Positions 36,549 to 46,668 of a DNA stretch of 64,000 nucleotides are shown in pieces. A model generated the notes under the pieces. The model worked only from the letters and a program-made list of their open reading frames with translations. It was not told where the DNA came from and did not search any database. A program made the translations under genes and the position numbers. Each line of letters begins with the position of its first letter. Positions within the stretch are counted from its first letter, which is position 1. Source of the DNA: Amphritea atlantica (GTDB lineage: Bacteria; Pseudomonadota; Gammaproteobacteria; Pseudomonadales; Balneatricaceae); the NCBI GenBank assembly GCA_024397875.1, contig CP073344.1, positions 2,905,001-2,969,000 of the forward strand, given 5' to 3'.

Positions 36549-36740
36549 TCATTTTCCGAGTTTTTTAGCCGACTCTCCGCCGATACCAAAATGCTGAGAG
36601 GGCATCTCATAAATCAATACCCGAACACTGTCCTTTGGAGCATCCAGAGAGCGGGCAATTGCTTCACTTACTTCATTTATCATCCGTTCTTTCTGCTCGT
36701 CGGAACGACCCTCCAGCAGACTAATTGAGACTATTGGCAT
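36549..36740 (-). CDS. dmpI: 4-oxalocrotonate tautomerase
   Basis: 63 codons. After Met removal, Pro1 is the catalytic base; Arg11 (EGRSDEQKE), Arg39 (DSVRVLIYE) and Phe50 (HFGIGG) of the known enzyme are all in register. It isomerises 2-hydroxymuconate to 2-oxo-3-hexenedioate in the dehydrogenase branch of meta-cleavage. Last gene of the lower operon, 10 bp after the ABM-domain gene. Confidence 0.93.
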   Translation of the reverse strand: MPIVSISLLEGRSDEQKERMINEVSEAIARSLDAPKDSVRVLIYEMPSQHFGIGGESAKKLGK

Positions 36741-36750
36741 TACACCATCC

Positions 36751-37332
36751 TTATTTAAACAACCATCCTTTTAACAGGCGGGTAACCCTGGGCATCACCA
36801 GATAGGTCATCAGTAATACCTGCAAGGTCACAATTATTGCGCTTTTTAACCATAGGTCGAGATCACTTAGGTAGGGACCCAGCAGCAGATTTATCATCAT
36901 GATCAGCAGATAGACCACGGCAATCAGTACCAATGCCATCTTATGCGGCGAAGGGTGTTTATTGACCGGCAGTTCAGGCAGATCAAACCAGAATTCAAGC
37001 CCGGTTCCCCGCTGCACTTCTGCATCTCCCTCAATCAGTGGTTCAAGCTTATCAAGCCACTCTTGCCGCAGTGCAGAGCTTTCCCAATTCTGACAGTTCT
37101 GATAATTGTCGAAACGATAGATCAGCACATAACGGTTTCCGGTAGACGCCGATGGACGAAGCACATTACTGCCCTGATGTCCTGGATAGTCTGACGCTGC
37201 TTCAATGACCCCGGAGATCCATGACTCATATTCAGACTCTCGGCCAGGTTTAACTTTACGGGAGATACTCACGGTAACCGGCCCTTCCTGACCCGGCTCA
37301 GTCAGTTGATTCTGAATACAGCTATCCGCCAT
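36751..37332 (-). CDS. ABM-domain membrane protein inside the dmp operon
   Basis: 193 residues. About 18-115 form an antibiotic-biosynthesis-monooxygenase-type dimeric alpha/beta barrel ([55 protein letters not shown]). Two C-terminal membrane helices follow ([21 protein letters not shown] and [18 protein letters not shown]). Related ABM-TM proteins are usually of unknown function. It is not part of the classical dmp order. Its position between dmpH and dmpI suggests co-expression; a role with quinones or catechols is only a guess. Confidence 0.78.
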   Translation of the reverse strand: MADSCIQNQLTEPGQEGPVTVSISRKVKPGRESEYESWISGVIEAASDYPGHQGSNVLRPSASTGNRYVLIYRFDNYQNCQNWESSALRQEWLDKLEPLIEGDAEVQRGTGLEFWFDLPELPVNKHPSPHKMALVLIAVVYLLIMMINLLLGPYLSDLDLWLKSAIIVTLQVLLMTYLVMPRVTRLLKGWLFK

Positions 37333-37448
37333 GATTTACCTCTAAAAAAATAAAGCAGCCCATAAAAGAGCTGCTATCTGCCATGCTGATAAAACGATCT
37401 ACTTAAAGATCAGCATAATCAATCATGTGTGATTAAGCCAAGCCTGTG

Positions 37449-38255
37449 TCAAACAAACTTGCCACTAATCGTGCCCAGGTCCTGATAGCGAACGCTGAAG
37501 CTATCGCCTTTGTTAACCTGTACCGCCGCGGTGATCGCACCAATCATGATGAAGGTGCCCGCCGGAATCTCTTCGCCACGTTCGCCCAGCATATTCGCCA
37601 GCATCGCCACAGAAGACGCCGGATGACCCAGCACCGCCGCGCCTGCGCCGGTCTGTACCACTTCACCATTGATCTCCATCACCACTCCCAGCGTCTTCAG
37701 ATCAAGATCCGCAGGGGGCGCCATACGGCCACCGGTGATAAAACGACTGGATGAGGAGTTATCCGCAATGACACTCTTCAGATCGAACTTAAAATCTTTA
37801 TAGCGGGAGTCGATCACTTCAACTGCGGGCATGACAAAGTCGGTGGCCCGCAAGACATCGCCGATATGGATGCCCGGCCCTTTCAGCGGTGCTTTAGTGA
37901 CAAATGCCAGTTCCGCTTCGATCTTCGGATGGATCAGCTCATCATGCTTGATCTCACCGCCGTCCGGCACGGAGAAGTAGTCCGCCAGGAAACCGTAACA
38001 GGGATGTTCAACCCCCATCTGCGCCATCTTCGCCCAGGAGGTCAGGCCCATCTTCATGCCGACAATCTTATTGCCCCGCGCCTCTTTGCGACGACGGATC
38101 TCCCACTGGATATCGAAAGCATCCTTGTAGGTCATCTCTGGAAAGTCATCTGTAATCTTGGTGACTTCGTAAGCTTCCAGCTCAGCATTTTCCAGATGGA
38201 TCGCCAGCTCTTCGATCTGTGACGCCGTGAGTGTATTTGTTTGATTCTCAGCCAT
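37449..38255 (-). CDS. dmpH: 4-oxalocrotonate (2-oxo-3-hexenedioate) decarboxylase
   Basis: 268 residues of the fumarylacetoacetase/hydratase-decarboxylase family, with VGMKMGLTSWAKMAQMGVEHP, a metal-binding HPKIEAELAFV and GAGAAVLGHPASSVAMLANML. It decarboxylates 2-oxo-3-hexenedioate to 2-hydroxypenta-2,4-dienoate, normally in complex with DmpE. Start ATG overlaps the dmpG stop by one base. The metal triad is in place. Confidence 0.92.
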   Translation of the reverse strand: MAENQTNTLTASQIEELAIHLENAELEAYEVTKITDDFPEMTYKDAFDIQWEIRRRKEARGNKIVGMKMGLTSWAKMAQMGVEHPCYGFLADYFSVPDGGEIKHDELIHPKIEAELAFVTKAPLKGPGIHIGDVLRATDFVMPAVEVIDSRYKDFKFDLKSVIADNSSSSRFITGGRMAPPADLDLKTLGVVMEINGEVVQTGAGAAVLGHPASSVAMLANMLGERGEEIPAGTFIMIGAITAAVQVNKGDSFSVRYQDLGTISGKFV

Positions 38256-39298
38256 CAGATTAACCCCTTCTCTTTCGCCTGCTTTTCTTTAAACATAGTC
38301 AGTGCCAGGTCTTCAATCATATCTTCCTGTCCGCCGACGGTGCCGCGACGGCCCAGCTCGACTAATAGATCACGTGCCTGAATGCCGTACTTCGCTTCCG
38401 CCCGTTTGGCAAACAGCAGGAACGAGGAGTACACCCCGGCAAAACCCAGGGTCAGGGCATCGCGATCCACCCGGATCGGCTGATCCATCATCGGGACGAC
38501 CAGATCTTCTGCGACATCCATGATCTTGTACAGATCGATACCGTGGTCCGCTTCCATCCGTACCAGCGTGGCCACCAACACTTCCAGTGGCGTGTTACCG
38601 GCACCGGCGCCTAAGCCCGCCACCGAACCATCAATACGTCCGGCACCGGAATCGATCGCCGCCAGGGAATTCGCGACCGCCATCCCCATGTTGTGATGGC
38701 CGTGGAAACCGATCTCGATAGACGGGTCCAGCTCGGCCCGCAACAGACCGATCTTTTCAGTCACCTCATCCGGCAGCATGTAACCGGCCGAATCGGTGCA
38801 ATAGATGCAGTTGGCGCCGTAAGAGACCATCAGCCGTGCCTGCTCGAGAATCTTCTCCGGGCTGGCCATATGCGCCATCATCAGGAACCCCACGGTATCC
38901 ATCTCTAATTTGGCCGCCAGACCGATATGCTGTTCGGTGACATCCGCTTCGGTACAGTGCGACGCAACACGAATGGTGTTGACCCCTAAGTCTTTCGCCA
39001 TGCGCAGGTGATCGACCGTGCCGATCCCGGGCAACAGCAGCGCGGAGACTTTGGCGTTTTTCAGTTTCGGAATCACCGCGCCCAGATACTCTTCATCACT
39101 GTGGGCCGGGAAGCCGTAGTTCACCGAGGTGCCCCCCAGACCATCACCGTGGGTGACTTCGATCAGCGGCATACCCGCGTCATCCAGCGCGGTCGCTACA
39201 GCAACCATCTGCTCCAGAGAGATCTGGTGACGTTTAGCGTGCATACCGTCCCGCAGACTCATGTCGTGGAGGACTACTTTTTTACCTTTCAGATTCAT
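38255..39298 (-). CDS. dmpG: 4-hydroxy-2-oxovalerate aldolase
   Basis: 347 residues from the ATG at 39298, with GGAGGAG 6 nt upstream (the in-frame GTG at 39313 is rejected). HMGL-like TIM barrel: [15 protein letters not shown] (Arg and Asp of the active site), [39 protein letters not shown] (metal-binding His pair). It cleaves 4-hydroxy-2-oxovalerate to pyruvate and acetaldehyde, channelled to DmpF. The start lies 16 bp after dmpF. Confidence 0.95.
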   Translation of the reverse strand: MNLKGKKVVLHDMSLRDGMHAKRHQISLEQMVAVATALDDAGMPLIEVTHGDGLGGTSVNYGFPAHSDEEYLGAVIPKLKNAKVSALLLPGIGTVDHLRMAKDLGVNTIRVASHCTEADVTEQHIGLAAKLEMDTVGFLMMAHMASPEKILEQARLMVSYGANCIYCTDSAGYMLPDEVTEKIGLLRAELDPSIEIGFHGHHNMGMAVANSLAAIDSGAGRIDGSVAGLGAGAGNTPLEVLVATLVRMEADHGIDLYKIMDVAEDLVVPMMDQPIRVDRDALTLGFAGVYSSFLLFAKRAEAKYGIQARDLLVELGRRGTVGGQEDMIEDLALTMFKEKQAKEKGLI

Positions 39299-39313
39299 TG
39301 CTTTCTCCTCCAC

Positions 39314-40225
39314 TTAGCCGCGTGCTGGCAGGGTAATGGTGCCGTTGGTTGCTTCTTCAGCAAACATTTCGGCGGTGCGCAGACCCGCTGCAGTCATGAT
39401 GTCCAGGTTTCCGGCATATTTGGGCAGGTAATCCCCCAGACCTTCCACCTCCATAAACATGGAGACCCGGTTGCCATCAAATACCGGGCCGTTTACCAGG
39501 TGGTAGCCGGGCACATATTTCTGCACCTCTTTGACCATCGCGTGAACGGAGGCGGTAATCGCCGCCTGATCCGGCTCGCCTTCGGTGAGACAGTGCACGG
39601 TGTCACGCATCATCAACGGTGGCTCAGCCGGGTTGATAATGATAATCGCCTTACCTTTTTTAGCGCCGCCGACCTTTTCCACGGCACCGGCGGTGGTGCG
39701 GGTAAACTCATCGATGTTTTTACGGGTGCCGGGACCGGCAGATTTTGAGGACACCGTAGCGATAATCTCGCCGTATTCTACTGGCTGAACCTGAGATACA
39801 GCCGCCACCATCGGGATCGTCGCCTGGCCACCACAGGTAACCATATTGACGTTCATCTCCAGGTTCTGCGCATGGGCCCTCAGATTCACCGGAGGCACAC
39901 AGAACGGGCCGATCGCTGCCGGGGTCAGATCGATCATGATCACCCCCAGTTCGTTCAGCTTGCGGCTGTTCTCGGCATGCACGTAGGCGGATGTAGCATC
40001 GAAGGCGATACGGATATCGTCTTCGATCACGTGCGGCAGCAGACCATCGACACCGTCAGAGGTGGTTTTAATGCCCATCTCCCGGGCGCGTTTGAGGCCA
40101 TCGGATTCGGGATCGATACCCACCATCCACACTGGCTCGATCCATTCGGAACGTTGCATCTTCATCAGCAAATCGGTGCCGATATTACCCGGCCCGATAA
40201 TAACTGCTTTTAGTTTCTTACTCAT
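39314..40225 (-). CDS. dmpF: Acetaldehyde dehydrogenase (acylating)
   Basis: 303 residues. N-terminal NAD-binding [16 protein letters not shown], catalytic Cys in [16 protein letters not shown], and [17 protein letters not shown]. It converts acetaldehyde from DmpG to acetyl-CoA with NAD+ and CoA. Followed directly by dmpG and preceded by dmpE with a gap of 61 bp. Confidence 0.95.
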   Translation of the reverse strand: MSKKLKAVIIGPGNIGTDLLMKMQRSEWIEPVWMVGIDPESDGLKRAREMGIKTTSDGVDGLLPHVIEDDIRIAFDATSAYVHAENSRKLNELGVIMIDLTPAAIGPFCVPPVNLRAHAQNLEMNVNMVTCGGQATIPMVAAVSQVQPVEYGEIIATVSSKSAGPGTRKNIDEFTRTTAGAVEKVGGAKKGKAIIIINPAEPPLMMRDTVHCLTEGEPDQAAITASVHAMVKEVQKYVPGYHLVNGPVFDGNRVSMFMEVEGLGDYLPKYAGNLDIMTAAGLRTAEMFAEEATNGTITLPARG

Positions 40226-40286
40226 ATACTTTCACCCTAAGCTCTAAATACCAAGCTCTTAAATAGAAGGCTGTTGTTGCCAGCGG

Positions 40287-41072
40287 TTATACAAAGCGAA
40301 CGGAGGCAGAACCGATACCACCGATACTGACGCTCATATAATCCCCCGCCTGTACCGGCTCAAGAGGAACCAGCGAACCCGATAGAATTACTTCACCGGC
40401 TTTAAGGGGAATACCAAACTCACCCAACGTGTTGGCTAACCAGGTGACACAGTTAACCGGGCTGCCCAGCGCCGCAGCGCCGGCCCCGGTTGAGAGCACC
40501 GCACCATTCTTTTCGACCACCATGCCGCAGGTTGTCAGATCGACTTTGCGTGGATCGACCGCTTTATCCCCCAGAATAAATAGCCCACAGGAGGCGTTAT
40601 CTGCCACCGTATCCTGAATTTTGATCTGCCAGTTTTCGATGCGCGAATCCACCACTTCAAAGCAGGGGATCACGCAATCGGTTGCCGCCAGCACATCGGC
40701 ATTGGTGATACCCGGCCCCAGCAGATCCTTTTTCAGAATGAAAGCGATCTCGCCTTCCGCTTTCGGTTGGATCAACTGTTCGCTGATCGGCATCTCCTGG
40801 CCCTGAGAAAAAGCCATTGAATCGGTCAGGAAACCAAAGTCCGGCTGATGAACATTCAGCATGTTCTGCACCGCTTTTGAGGTCACACCGATCTTCTTAC
40901 CAATGATTTTCTCACCCGCAGCCACACGGCGTTCGATCATTCGCAGCGAAATGTTATAAGAATCTTCAATAGTGATGTCGTCAAAGCGCTCGGTGAATGG
41001 ACGCAGTGTATGGCGTTGTACCATCGCTTCATACAGCTCGTCACCACACTGTAATATCTGTTCTTTATTCAT
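40287..41072 (-). CDS. dmpE: 2-oxopent-4-enoate (2-hydroxypentadienoate) hydratase
   Basis: 261 residues of the same hydratase/decarboxylase family as DmpH: KIIGKKIGVTSKAVQNMLNVHQPDFG, metal ligand region QPKAEGEIAFIL, and GAGAAALGSPVNCVTWLANTLGEFG. It hydrates 2-hydroxypenta-2,4-dienoate to 4-hydroxy-2-oxovalerate. It follows dmpC by only 50 bp; the dmpD that normally lies between them is missing. Confidence 0.93.
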   Translation of the reverse strand: MNKEQILQCGDELYEAMVQRHTLRPFTERFDDITIEDSYNISLRMIERRVAAGEKIIGKKIGVTSKAVQNMLNVHQPDFGFLTDSMAFSQGQEMPISEQLIQPKAEGEIAFILKKDLLGPGITNADVLAATDCVIPCFEVVDSRIENWQIKIQDTVADNASCGLFILGDKAVDPRKVDLTTCGMVVEKNGAVLSTGAGAAALGSPVNCVTWLANTLGEFGIPLKAGEVILSGSLVPLEPVQAGDYMSVSIGGIGSASVRFV

Positions 41073-41122
41073 ATTATTCTCTATATCTCTTGGCTGAATG
41101 ACTTAGCTAAACAGCCTGGCTG

Positions 41123-42583
41123 TTACAACTTGATGCAGACATTTTTCAGTTCGGTATAAAACTCCAGTCCATGTACCCCGCCTTCGCGGCCGATACCGGA
41201 CTCTTTCGCGCCACCGAAGGCGGTCCGCAGATCCCGCAGGAACCAGCTGTTGACCCAGGCGATACCGACATCCATCGCTTCGGCAACCCGCGACGCCCGG
41301 GCAGAGTTTTCTGTCCAGATCGCCGCCGACAGACCATATTTGGTATCGTTCGCCAGTTCGATCACCTCGTCTTCGGTATCAAACGGACGGATATGACAGC
41401 AGGGCCCAAAGACCTCTTCCCGCACGACACGGGCATCATCGGCCAGGCCGGTCCAGATGGTCGGTTCGACCCAGGCGCCGGCATTCAGCGCTTCGCCCAT
41501 CTCGGGCACGCCGCCACCGGTGACCACGGTAGCCCCCTCTTCGACCGCCAGACGGTAGTAGGACAACACCTTCTCTTTATGCTCCTGACTCACCAGCGGG
41601 CCAAAGTCCACTTCCGGATCTTCCGGCACCCCCAGCCTGAGTTTCTCAACCCCCTCCTTCAGGCGCTGAACAAACTCGTCGAAAACAGGACGTTCGACAT
41701 AGACCCGCTCGGTTCCCAGACAGACCTGTCCGCAGTTCACAAACGCTGAACGCATGGTGCCCTCGATCGCTTTATCCATGTCGCAGTCAGCAAACACGAT
41801 ACCGGGGTTCTTACCACCACACTCCAGCGAGATATTGCGCAGGCCCACCGAAGCGGCGCGCATAATGATCTCACCGGTGCGGGTTTCGCCGGTGAAGGTG
41901 ATCGCATTCACATCAGGATGCTCGGTCAGATAGGCACCGGCAGAATCGGGGCCAAAACCGTGTACCACGTTATAGACACCTTTAGGTACGCCACACTCGT
42001 TCATCACCTCACCCAGCAGGGTGGCAGTGGCCGGGGTTTCCTCTGAAGGCTTGACCACCACGGTGTTACCGCAGGCCAATGCCGGCCCGACTTTCCAGGT
42101 CATCAGCAGCAACGGCAGGTTCCAGGGACTGATCACCGCGATCACCCCTTTGGGAGTACGGTGACCATAGTTGAGTGCACCACGGCCATCCGGGGTATCC
42201 AGCTTAAAGGCTTCTGTCGGATGGTTCGCCAGAGTCTCAGAGAATGCCTTAAAGTTGGCCGCGCCTCTTGGAATATCGATATGGGAGGCAATTTTGTGCG
42301 GCTTACCGGTGTCTTTACACTCGGCGTCAAGAAACTCATCGAAGCGCTCATTAATGCGATTAGCCACTTTATCCAGCAACTGAATCCGTTGTGCCTGAGT
42401 CATCTTGCCCCAGGGACCTTTCATCGCCGCTTTAGCGGCTTTCACCGCGGCATCCACCTCGGGCTGACCCGCTTCATGGACCAGACCCAGCAGGCTGTTA
42501 TCGACCGGGTTACGGTTTTCGAAGGTTTTACCGCTGGCCGTGGTGACAAACTCACCATTAATAAAGTTTTTAAATTCGTGCAT
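41123..42583 (-). CDS. dmpC: 2-hydroxymuconic semialdehyde dehydrogenase
   Basis: 486 residues from the ATG at 42583 (MHEFKNFINGEFV, the family start); the frame is open to 42649 but the extra part is atypical. Aldehyde dehydrogenase motifs: SPWNLPLLLMTWKVGPALACGNTVVVKPSE, FTGETRTGEIIM, ECGGKNPGIVFADCD and the catalytic Cys in FVNCGQVCLG. It oxidises 2-hydroxymuconic semialdehyde to 2-hydroxymuconate with NAD+. The 167 bp before it carry a small hairpin (CCTGAT/ATCAGG near 42727) that may mark processing. Confidence 0.94.
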   Translation of the reverse strand: MHEFKNFINGEFVTTASGKTFENRNPVDNSLLGLVHEAGQPEVDAAVKAAKAAMKGPWGKMTQAQRIQLLDKVANRINERFDEFLDAECKDTGKPHKIASHIDIPRGAANFKAFSETLANHPTEAFKLDTPDGRGALNYGHRTPKGVIAVISPWNLPLLLMTWKVGPALACGNTVVVKPSEETPATATLLGEVMNECGVPKGVYNVVHGFGPDSAGAYLTEHPDVNAITFTGETRTGEIIMRAASVGLRNISLECGGKNPGIVFADCDMDKAIEGTMRSAFVNCGQVCLGTERVYVERPVFDEFVQRLKEGVEKLRLGVPEDPEVDFGPLVSQEHKEKVLSYYRLAVEEGATVVTGGGVPEMGEALNAGAWVEPTIWTGLADDARVVREEVFGPCCHIRPFDTEDEVIELANDTKYGLSAAIWTENSARASRVAEAMDVGIAWVNSWFLRDLRTAFGGAKESGIGREGGVHGLEFYTELKNVCIKL

Positions 42584-42750
42584 GTTTGTACTCGCTAATC
42601 TCAGGGGTAAATCTGTCTGGCACCCGTAGCTTAAAAGCACTACAGACAATAGAACTATATCTGGCAGGACTCTGACTCTGCCACGGAGGGCCGCTCTGTC
42701 AGGACGTCAGCAACAAAGCGGCCTGATTTATAATTATCAGGTCAGCGCTC

Positions 42751-43674
42751 TCAGGTCAGAACTGTCAGGAAGCGCTCATTCAGAACGCGATCATGGTAGA
42801 AAATCGCCTTACCCAGATCCTCAGCCTTCCAGGTGACTGGTTCATGATCCGGGTAGTGATAATCACCGCCACAGAACACCTCTGAACGGTTACCGGATGG
42901 GTCAAAGAAATAGATTGTCTTACCATGGGTCAGGCCGTGACGGGTTGGACCGATATCCAGAGAGACATCTTCCATTGAGATAAGGTCGGCGGCGCGTAAC
43001 ACATCTTCCCAGGTCTCCAGGAAGAAAGAGGCGTGGTGCAACTTACCCGGTTCAGGACACTCGATAAACGCAACATCATGGGCTTTCATACTTGAGGTAA
43101 GAAAGACCGCTGCTTTATTACCTTCAGGATCGACAACTTGTTCAGCCAGGTCAAAGCCCAGTACTTTCTGGAACAGATCGAGAGTGCCTGCGATATTCGG
43201 CCCGTACAGCAGACAGTGGTCAAAGCGGGTGGCCTTCATACCGGTCAGGCCACGGGGCCATGCTTCAGGGTTAACCTTAGAGAGTCCCCATTTTCCGGTT
43301 TGCTCTTTCTCAGCAAATAGTTCAAACATATGCCCGGTAGGAGAATCGAAACGAATACGCCGACCACAACCGTTAAGCTCGCCCGCAGGAATCTCTTCGA
43401 CATTGCAGCCATATTCGATCAGCTCGCCATGCAGCTTTTCCAGCGTCTGGTTGTCCAGCACTTTGTAACCAACAAAATCCATACCCGGCTCATCTGCTTC
43501 CCGCAGGACTACAGAGAACTTATCCACCTCGGTCCAGCCCTTAAGATAAGCCCGCCCCTGACTATCACGCTCAACTTCGATCAGGCCCATCAGATCCCGG
43601 TAGTGTTTCAGAGCTTCTTCAACATCCAAAACCCGGATCTGTATATGTCCGGGACGCATTACACCTTTTCTCAT
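42751..43674 (-). CDS. dmpB: Catechol 2,3-dioxygenase
   Basis: 307 residues of the type I extradiol (vicinal oxygen chelate) family. Iron ligands are His153 ([10 protein letters not shown]), His214 (KLHHASFF) and Glu265 (NRSEVFCGG), with His246 and Tyr255 at expected positions. It opens catechol to 2-hydroxymuconic semialdehyde. The DmpQ ferredoxin gene, which repairs its oxidised iron, is 48 bp upstream. Confidence 0.96.
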   Translation of the reverse strand: MRKGVMRPGHIQIRVLDVEEALKHYRDLMGLIEVERDSQGRAYLKGWTEVDKFSVVLREADEPGMDFVGYKVLDNQTLEKLHGELIEYGCNVEEIPAGELNGCGRRIRFDSPTGHMFELFAEKEQTGKWGLSKVNPEAWPRGLTGMKATRFDHCLLYGPNIAGTLDLFQKVLGFDLAEQVVDPEGNKAAVFLTSSMKAHDVAFIECPEPGKLHHASFFLETWEDVLRAADLISMEDVSLDIGPTRHGLTHGKTIYFFDPSGNRSEVFCGGDYHYPDHEPVTWKAEDLGKAIFYHDRVLNERFLTVLT

Positions 43675-43722
43675 CTCACTTTCCTCTGCACTTTGCTTTT
43701 ATTGTTTTACTACTTTGAATGT

Positions 43723-44067
43723 TTAGCTGGACGCTATCCCGCCATCTTCATTCGCGTAACAAGATTCCTGTGCCTGATAATGATCAGCTTCAATTTCAAG
43801 ATCTGTACGGGGAAAAACCCGACAGGCCAGAACAAAACCCTGCTGCTGTTCAGTTTCAGATATATGCGCTTTACTCATCCGTTTGCACTCATATTCCCCT
43901 TGAAGAATACGAATCTTGCAAACACCGCAACCTCCGCCACGACATCCAACATTGATAGCATTAGCACGCATCCGCTCCATCGCAATCAGCAACACCTGAT
44001 CCTCTGCACATTTAAAGCGTTGATTACGATTCGCCACCGTGATCACATGCGAAGCCTGCTCTGGCAT
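43723..44067 (-). CDS. dmpQ: XylT/DmpQ-type chloroplast-like [2Fe-2S] ferredoxin
   Basis: 114 residues. Cluster cysteines Cys42, Cys47, Cys50 (VGCRGGGCGVCKI) and Cys82 (LACRVFP). In known meta pathways this ferredoxin reactivates inactivated catechol 2,3-dioxygenase. First gene of the lower operon, about 35 nt downstream of the start predicted from the -24/-12 promoter at 44113-44127. Confidence 0.93.
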   Translation of the reverse strand: MPEQASHVITVANRNQRFKCAEDQVLLIAMERMRANAINVGCRGGGCGVCKIRILQGEYECKRMSKAHISETEQQQGFVLACRVFPRTDLEIEADHYQAQESCYANEDGGIASS

Positions 44068-44112
44068 AGGAGTCTCCTTTCACGCTTTTAATTGATTGCA
44101 CCTGTATCTAGA

Positions 44113-44127
44113 GCAACCACTGTGCCA
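44113..44127 (-). promoter_or_regulatory. Sigma-54 (-24/-12) promoter of the lower dmp operon
   Basis: Minus strand TGGCAC-AGTGG-TTGC, exact match to the conserved parts of the -24/-12 consensus, located 46 nt before dmpQ. It differs from the dmpK promoter only in the spacer. Its presence implies that the lower pathway has independent DmpR-dependent control. Confidence 0.88.
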
Positions 44128-44204
44128 GCAAGCTAAAAACACATGAAAAATAAAACTAACATATTGTTTTAATTAACTTTATCAATCACCGCCGTTCCAT
44201 AAAG

Positions 44205-44236
44205 CAAAAAAAAGCCTCGCTCGAAAGCAAGGCTCT
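44205..44236 (-). terminator. Terminator of the doxX-yqjG-ygiD operon
   Basis: Minus strand AGCCTTGCT-TTCG-AGCGAGGCT (one wobble) followed by eight T; 45 bp after the ygiD stop. Confidence 0.88.
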
Positions 44237-44280
44237 TTAATCAAATAATCAATCATTTTCGCAATTGGTTAACTATTTCA

Positions 44281-45063
44281 TCATCTCCATCCATAGGACT
44301 CCATCGACAGTGCCTTATATAAAACAGGGCTTTCTAATACAGAAAGCTGATCTGCTTCACTGCTGGCTCCCATCGCAATCAACAGGGGCAGATAGTGTTC
44401 GGCACTGGGGTGCGCCGCAGAAAAATCGTCAGAATTCAGATGTGGCTTACTCAGAGCAGGAATGTCCCGTTCAATCACCCGGGATCTGACCCAGTCCTGA
44501 AACCGCACGACATAATCCAAAGGAGATCCATGCTCATCCCCAATATGGTAGAGGTTATGGGTCAGGCTACCGGAAGCGATGATCGCGACGCCCTCATTGC
44601 GAAGCCTTTTAAGCCTCGCCCCCAGCACGACCAGAGACTCCGGTGTTGAAGCCGCATCCAGGGAGAGCTGTATTACCGGAATCCTGTGATCAGGCAGCAT
44701 ATGCAGTAACGGCACCCAGGCGCCATGATCTAAGCCGCGCTGTTCATTCAGTGACACCTCTGTCCCCTGATCCTGCAATAGCGCCTGAATATGACGCGCA
44801 AGATCAGGGTTACCGGCAACGGGGTATTGAAGTTGATACAGCGCCTCTTCAAAGCCACCAAAATCATGAATCGTTTCCGGTTCAGGGGATGCCGTCAGCT
44901 GCATACCACGAGTGATCCAGTGAGGGGATATCACCAACAGCGCTTTTACCTGATTAAAGAAAACACTGTACTCCTGTAACCGGGCAGCGGCGTCTCCCGG
45001 CGACAGAGCCCATCGGGGTGAACCGTGACCGATAAACATAACCGGAGCTGAAGTTAATGGCAT
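44281..45063 (-). CDS. ygiD: LigB-type extradiol dioxygenase (4,5-DOPA dioxygenase family)
   Basis: 260 residues with FIGHGSPRWAL, ISPHWITRGM (zinc/iron His), HDFGGFEEALYQLQYP, RGLDHGAWVPLLHMLP, ASGSLTHNLYHI and HPSAEHYLPLLIAMG. This is the class III extradiol fold of plant DOPA dioxygenase and E. coli YgiD. The substrate here is not known; a catechol is likely. Overlap-free, 9 bp after the yqjG-like gene. Confidence 0.88.
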   Translation of the reverse strand: MPLTSAPVMFIGHGSPRWALSPGDAAARLQEYSVFFNQVKALLVISPHWITRGMQLTASPEPETIHDFGGFEEALYQLQYPVAGNPDLARHIQALLQDQGTEVSLNEQRGLDHGAWVPLLHMLPDHRIPVIQLSLDAASTPESLVVLGARLKRLRNEGVAIIASGSLTHNLYHIGDEHGSPLDYVVRFQDWVRSRVIERDIPALSKPHLNSDDFSAAHPSAEHYLPLLIAMGASSEADQLSVLESPVLYKALSMESYGWR

Positions 45064-45072
45064 AACGGTCTC

Positions 45073-46029
45073 CTATTTCAGATAATCAAACCAGTGCAAT
45101 TCTGGCCCCGCAGGCACAATCCCTGCCGGGTTCAGGGCTTTGATTGAGTAATAACCTGCTTTTATATGATCAATATTAGTATTTTCACTAAAGGCCGGCA
45201 TCTGCAACAACCGATCCATATAGTCCGAAATATTCGGGTAGTCACCTATCTGAGCCTTATTGGTTTTGAATAACCCATAATAAGCCACATCAAAACGGAC
45301 CAGCGTGACAAACAAGCGAATATCACTTTCTGTCAGCTGATTACCGACCGCATATCGCTGTGTTTCAAAATGCCGTTCCAACGCGTCTAATGTCGTAAAC
45401 AGCTCTGCATAAGCTTCCTCATACGCCTCCTGAGAAGAAGCAAAGCCTGCCCGATAGACGCCATTATTCAGCGTATGGTAGATTCGTTCATTAAATCGAT
45501 CTATCTGTTGCAAGAGTGATTCAGGGGTCAGATCAACCTCTGAAGCATGTAATGAACGAAGGTCGTTATTGAATATTCTGATGATATCTGCAGATTCATT
45601 ATTGATAATAGTGTTATCTGCCATATCCCATAGAACCGGCACTGTTGCCCGTCCGCTATAATCACGGTCAGCCTGTGTATAAAGCTGATGAATATAGGTT
45701 ATCGATTCCTGGCCAGCCGGTGTGCTGCCGGGATATCCGTGAAACCGCCAACCGCTATCACTCAGCTGCGGATCGACAATGCTGACTGGAATATGCGCGT
45801 CTAAACCCAGTAAAGACCTGGCGATGAGTGTCCGGGTTGCCCAGGGGCAGATATACGCCACATATAGCTTTACCCCCAGTGTTTCAATATCACCACGCTT
45901 TACCGCTGAGATACGCGTCGGACTGATCGTTTCTCTGAATGCACTGCTTTGACGAATAAAACGCCCCTGTTCATCTTTTTTCTGCACCGGATCCCATTTA
46001 CTTTTCCACACCCCATTTACCAACATCAT
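45073..46029 (-). CDS. yqjG: Glutathionyl-hydroquinone reductase (Xi-class GST)
   Basis: 318 residues. The active-site motif CPWA is at Cys61 (YICPWATRTLI), followed by the Xi-class insert DPQLSDSGWRF and VPVLWD, NNESADIIRIF. The enzyme reduces glutathionyl-hydroquinones back to hydroquinones, protecting quinone pools. Its place in a phenol-degradation cluster suits a role against quinones formed from catechols. Second gene of a three-gene operon with doxX and ygiD. Confidence 0.92.
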   Translation of the reverse strand: MMLVNGVWKSKWDPVQKKDEQGRFIRQSSAFRETISPTRISAVKRGDIETLGVKLYVAYICPWATRTLIARSLLGLDAHIPVSIVDPQLSDSGWRFHGYPGSTPAGQESITYIHQLYTQADRDYSGRATVPVLWDMADNTIINNESADIIRIFNNDLRSLHASEVDLTPESLLQQIDRFNERIYHTLNNGVYRAGFASSQEAYEEAYAELFTTLDALERHFETQRYAVGNQLTESDIRLFVTLVRFDVAYYGLFKTNKAQIGDYPNISDYMDRLLQMPAFSENTNIDHIKAGYYSIKALNPAGIVPAGPELHWFDYLK

Positions 46030-46091
46030 TACACTCCTGCGGTTAGCGAAAAAAACTCCGACAGCTGGATACCGGAGCTTGTTGATTCGTT

Positions 46092-46502
46092 TTAAACGGC
46101 AGAGGCTTCTGTCGTTTGAGACTTAATGGCATACCGGCCATCGCCCAATAAAAACTGCACAACAGAAGCAGCGATCAGAAATACCGGATACTCCCAGCCG
46201 CCGCCTTCATTACCAAAGCCCCAGCCATTGGCGCCATGAACCAGAATGACAGACCCCAGAAGAACGGGGATCAGCGCTACAGCAACCCAACGGGCATACA
46301 CACCCAGAATCAGCGCGGCGCCACCAGCGATCTCCAGCGCCATGGTTACGGGTCCAAAAAAACCCGGCAGCCCCAGTGAGCTAAAAAATCCAGCGGTGCC
46401 TTCCGGGGTAAATACCAGCAGTTTCAACAAACCATGTGCCAGATACATGGTACCCAAAGCAATGCGAAGCAGCGTTGCAGCATAAGCGGGGGAAGTGTTC
46501 AT
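46092..46502 (-). CDS. DoxX-family membrane protein
   Basis: 136 residues with four hydrophobic helices and the DoxX pattern LLRIALGTMYLAHGLLKLLVF, GFFGPVTMALEIAGGAALILG and RWVAVALIPVLLGSV. In E. coli the DoxX protein YqjF is next to YqjG, so this arrangement is shared. Function is probably quinone-related but not proven. Divergent from the lysR gene, 166 bp away. Confidence 0.87.
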   Translation of the reverse strand: MNTSPAYAATLLRIALGTMYLAHGLLKLLVFTPEGTAGFFSSLGLPGFFGPVTMALEIAGGAALILGVYARWVAVALIPVLLGSVILVHGANGWGFGNEGGGWEYPVFLIAASVVQFLLGDGRYAIKSQTTEASAV

Positions 46503-46668
46503 TCAGTTATCCTCATCTGTTCATTAATCATCGATAAGGTCATTCTGAATTATTATTAAATATAAACAATATCGTATTTATTTTACTCATTGTTCATTAT
46601 TATTTTACAATTAGCTTTTTACACTTACCTTTTTTCAAAAAGAGCTCTTCAGAAAGGCTTTAGCAACG

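Noticed and set aside
39008..39748. A 246-codon ORF antisense to dmpG/dmpF
   Set aside because: It covers the junction of two certain genes in antisense and is His-rich by reverse-frame composition.
43330..44091. A 253-codon ORF antisense to dmpB/dmpQ
   Set aside because: Both sense genes have all their metal ligands; the antisense protein has no domain.
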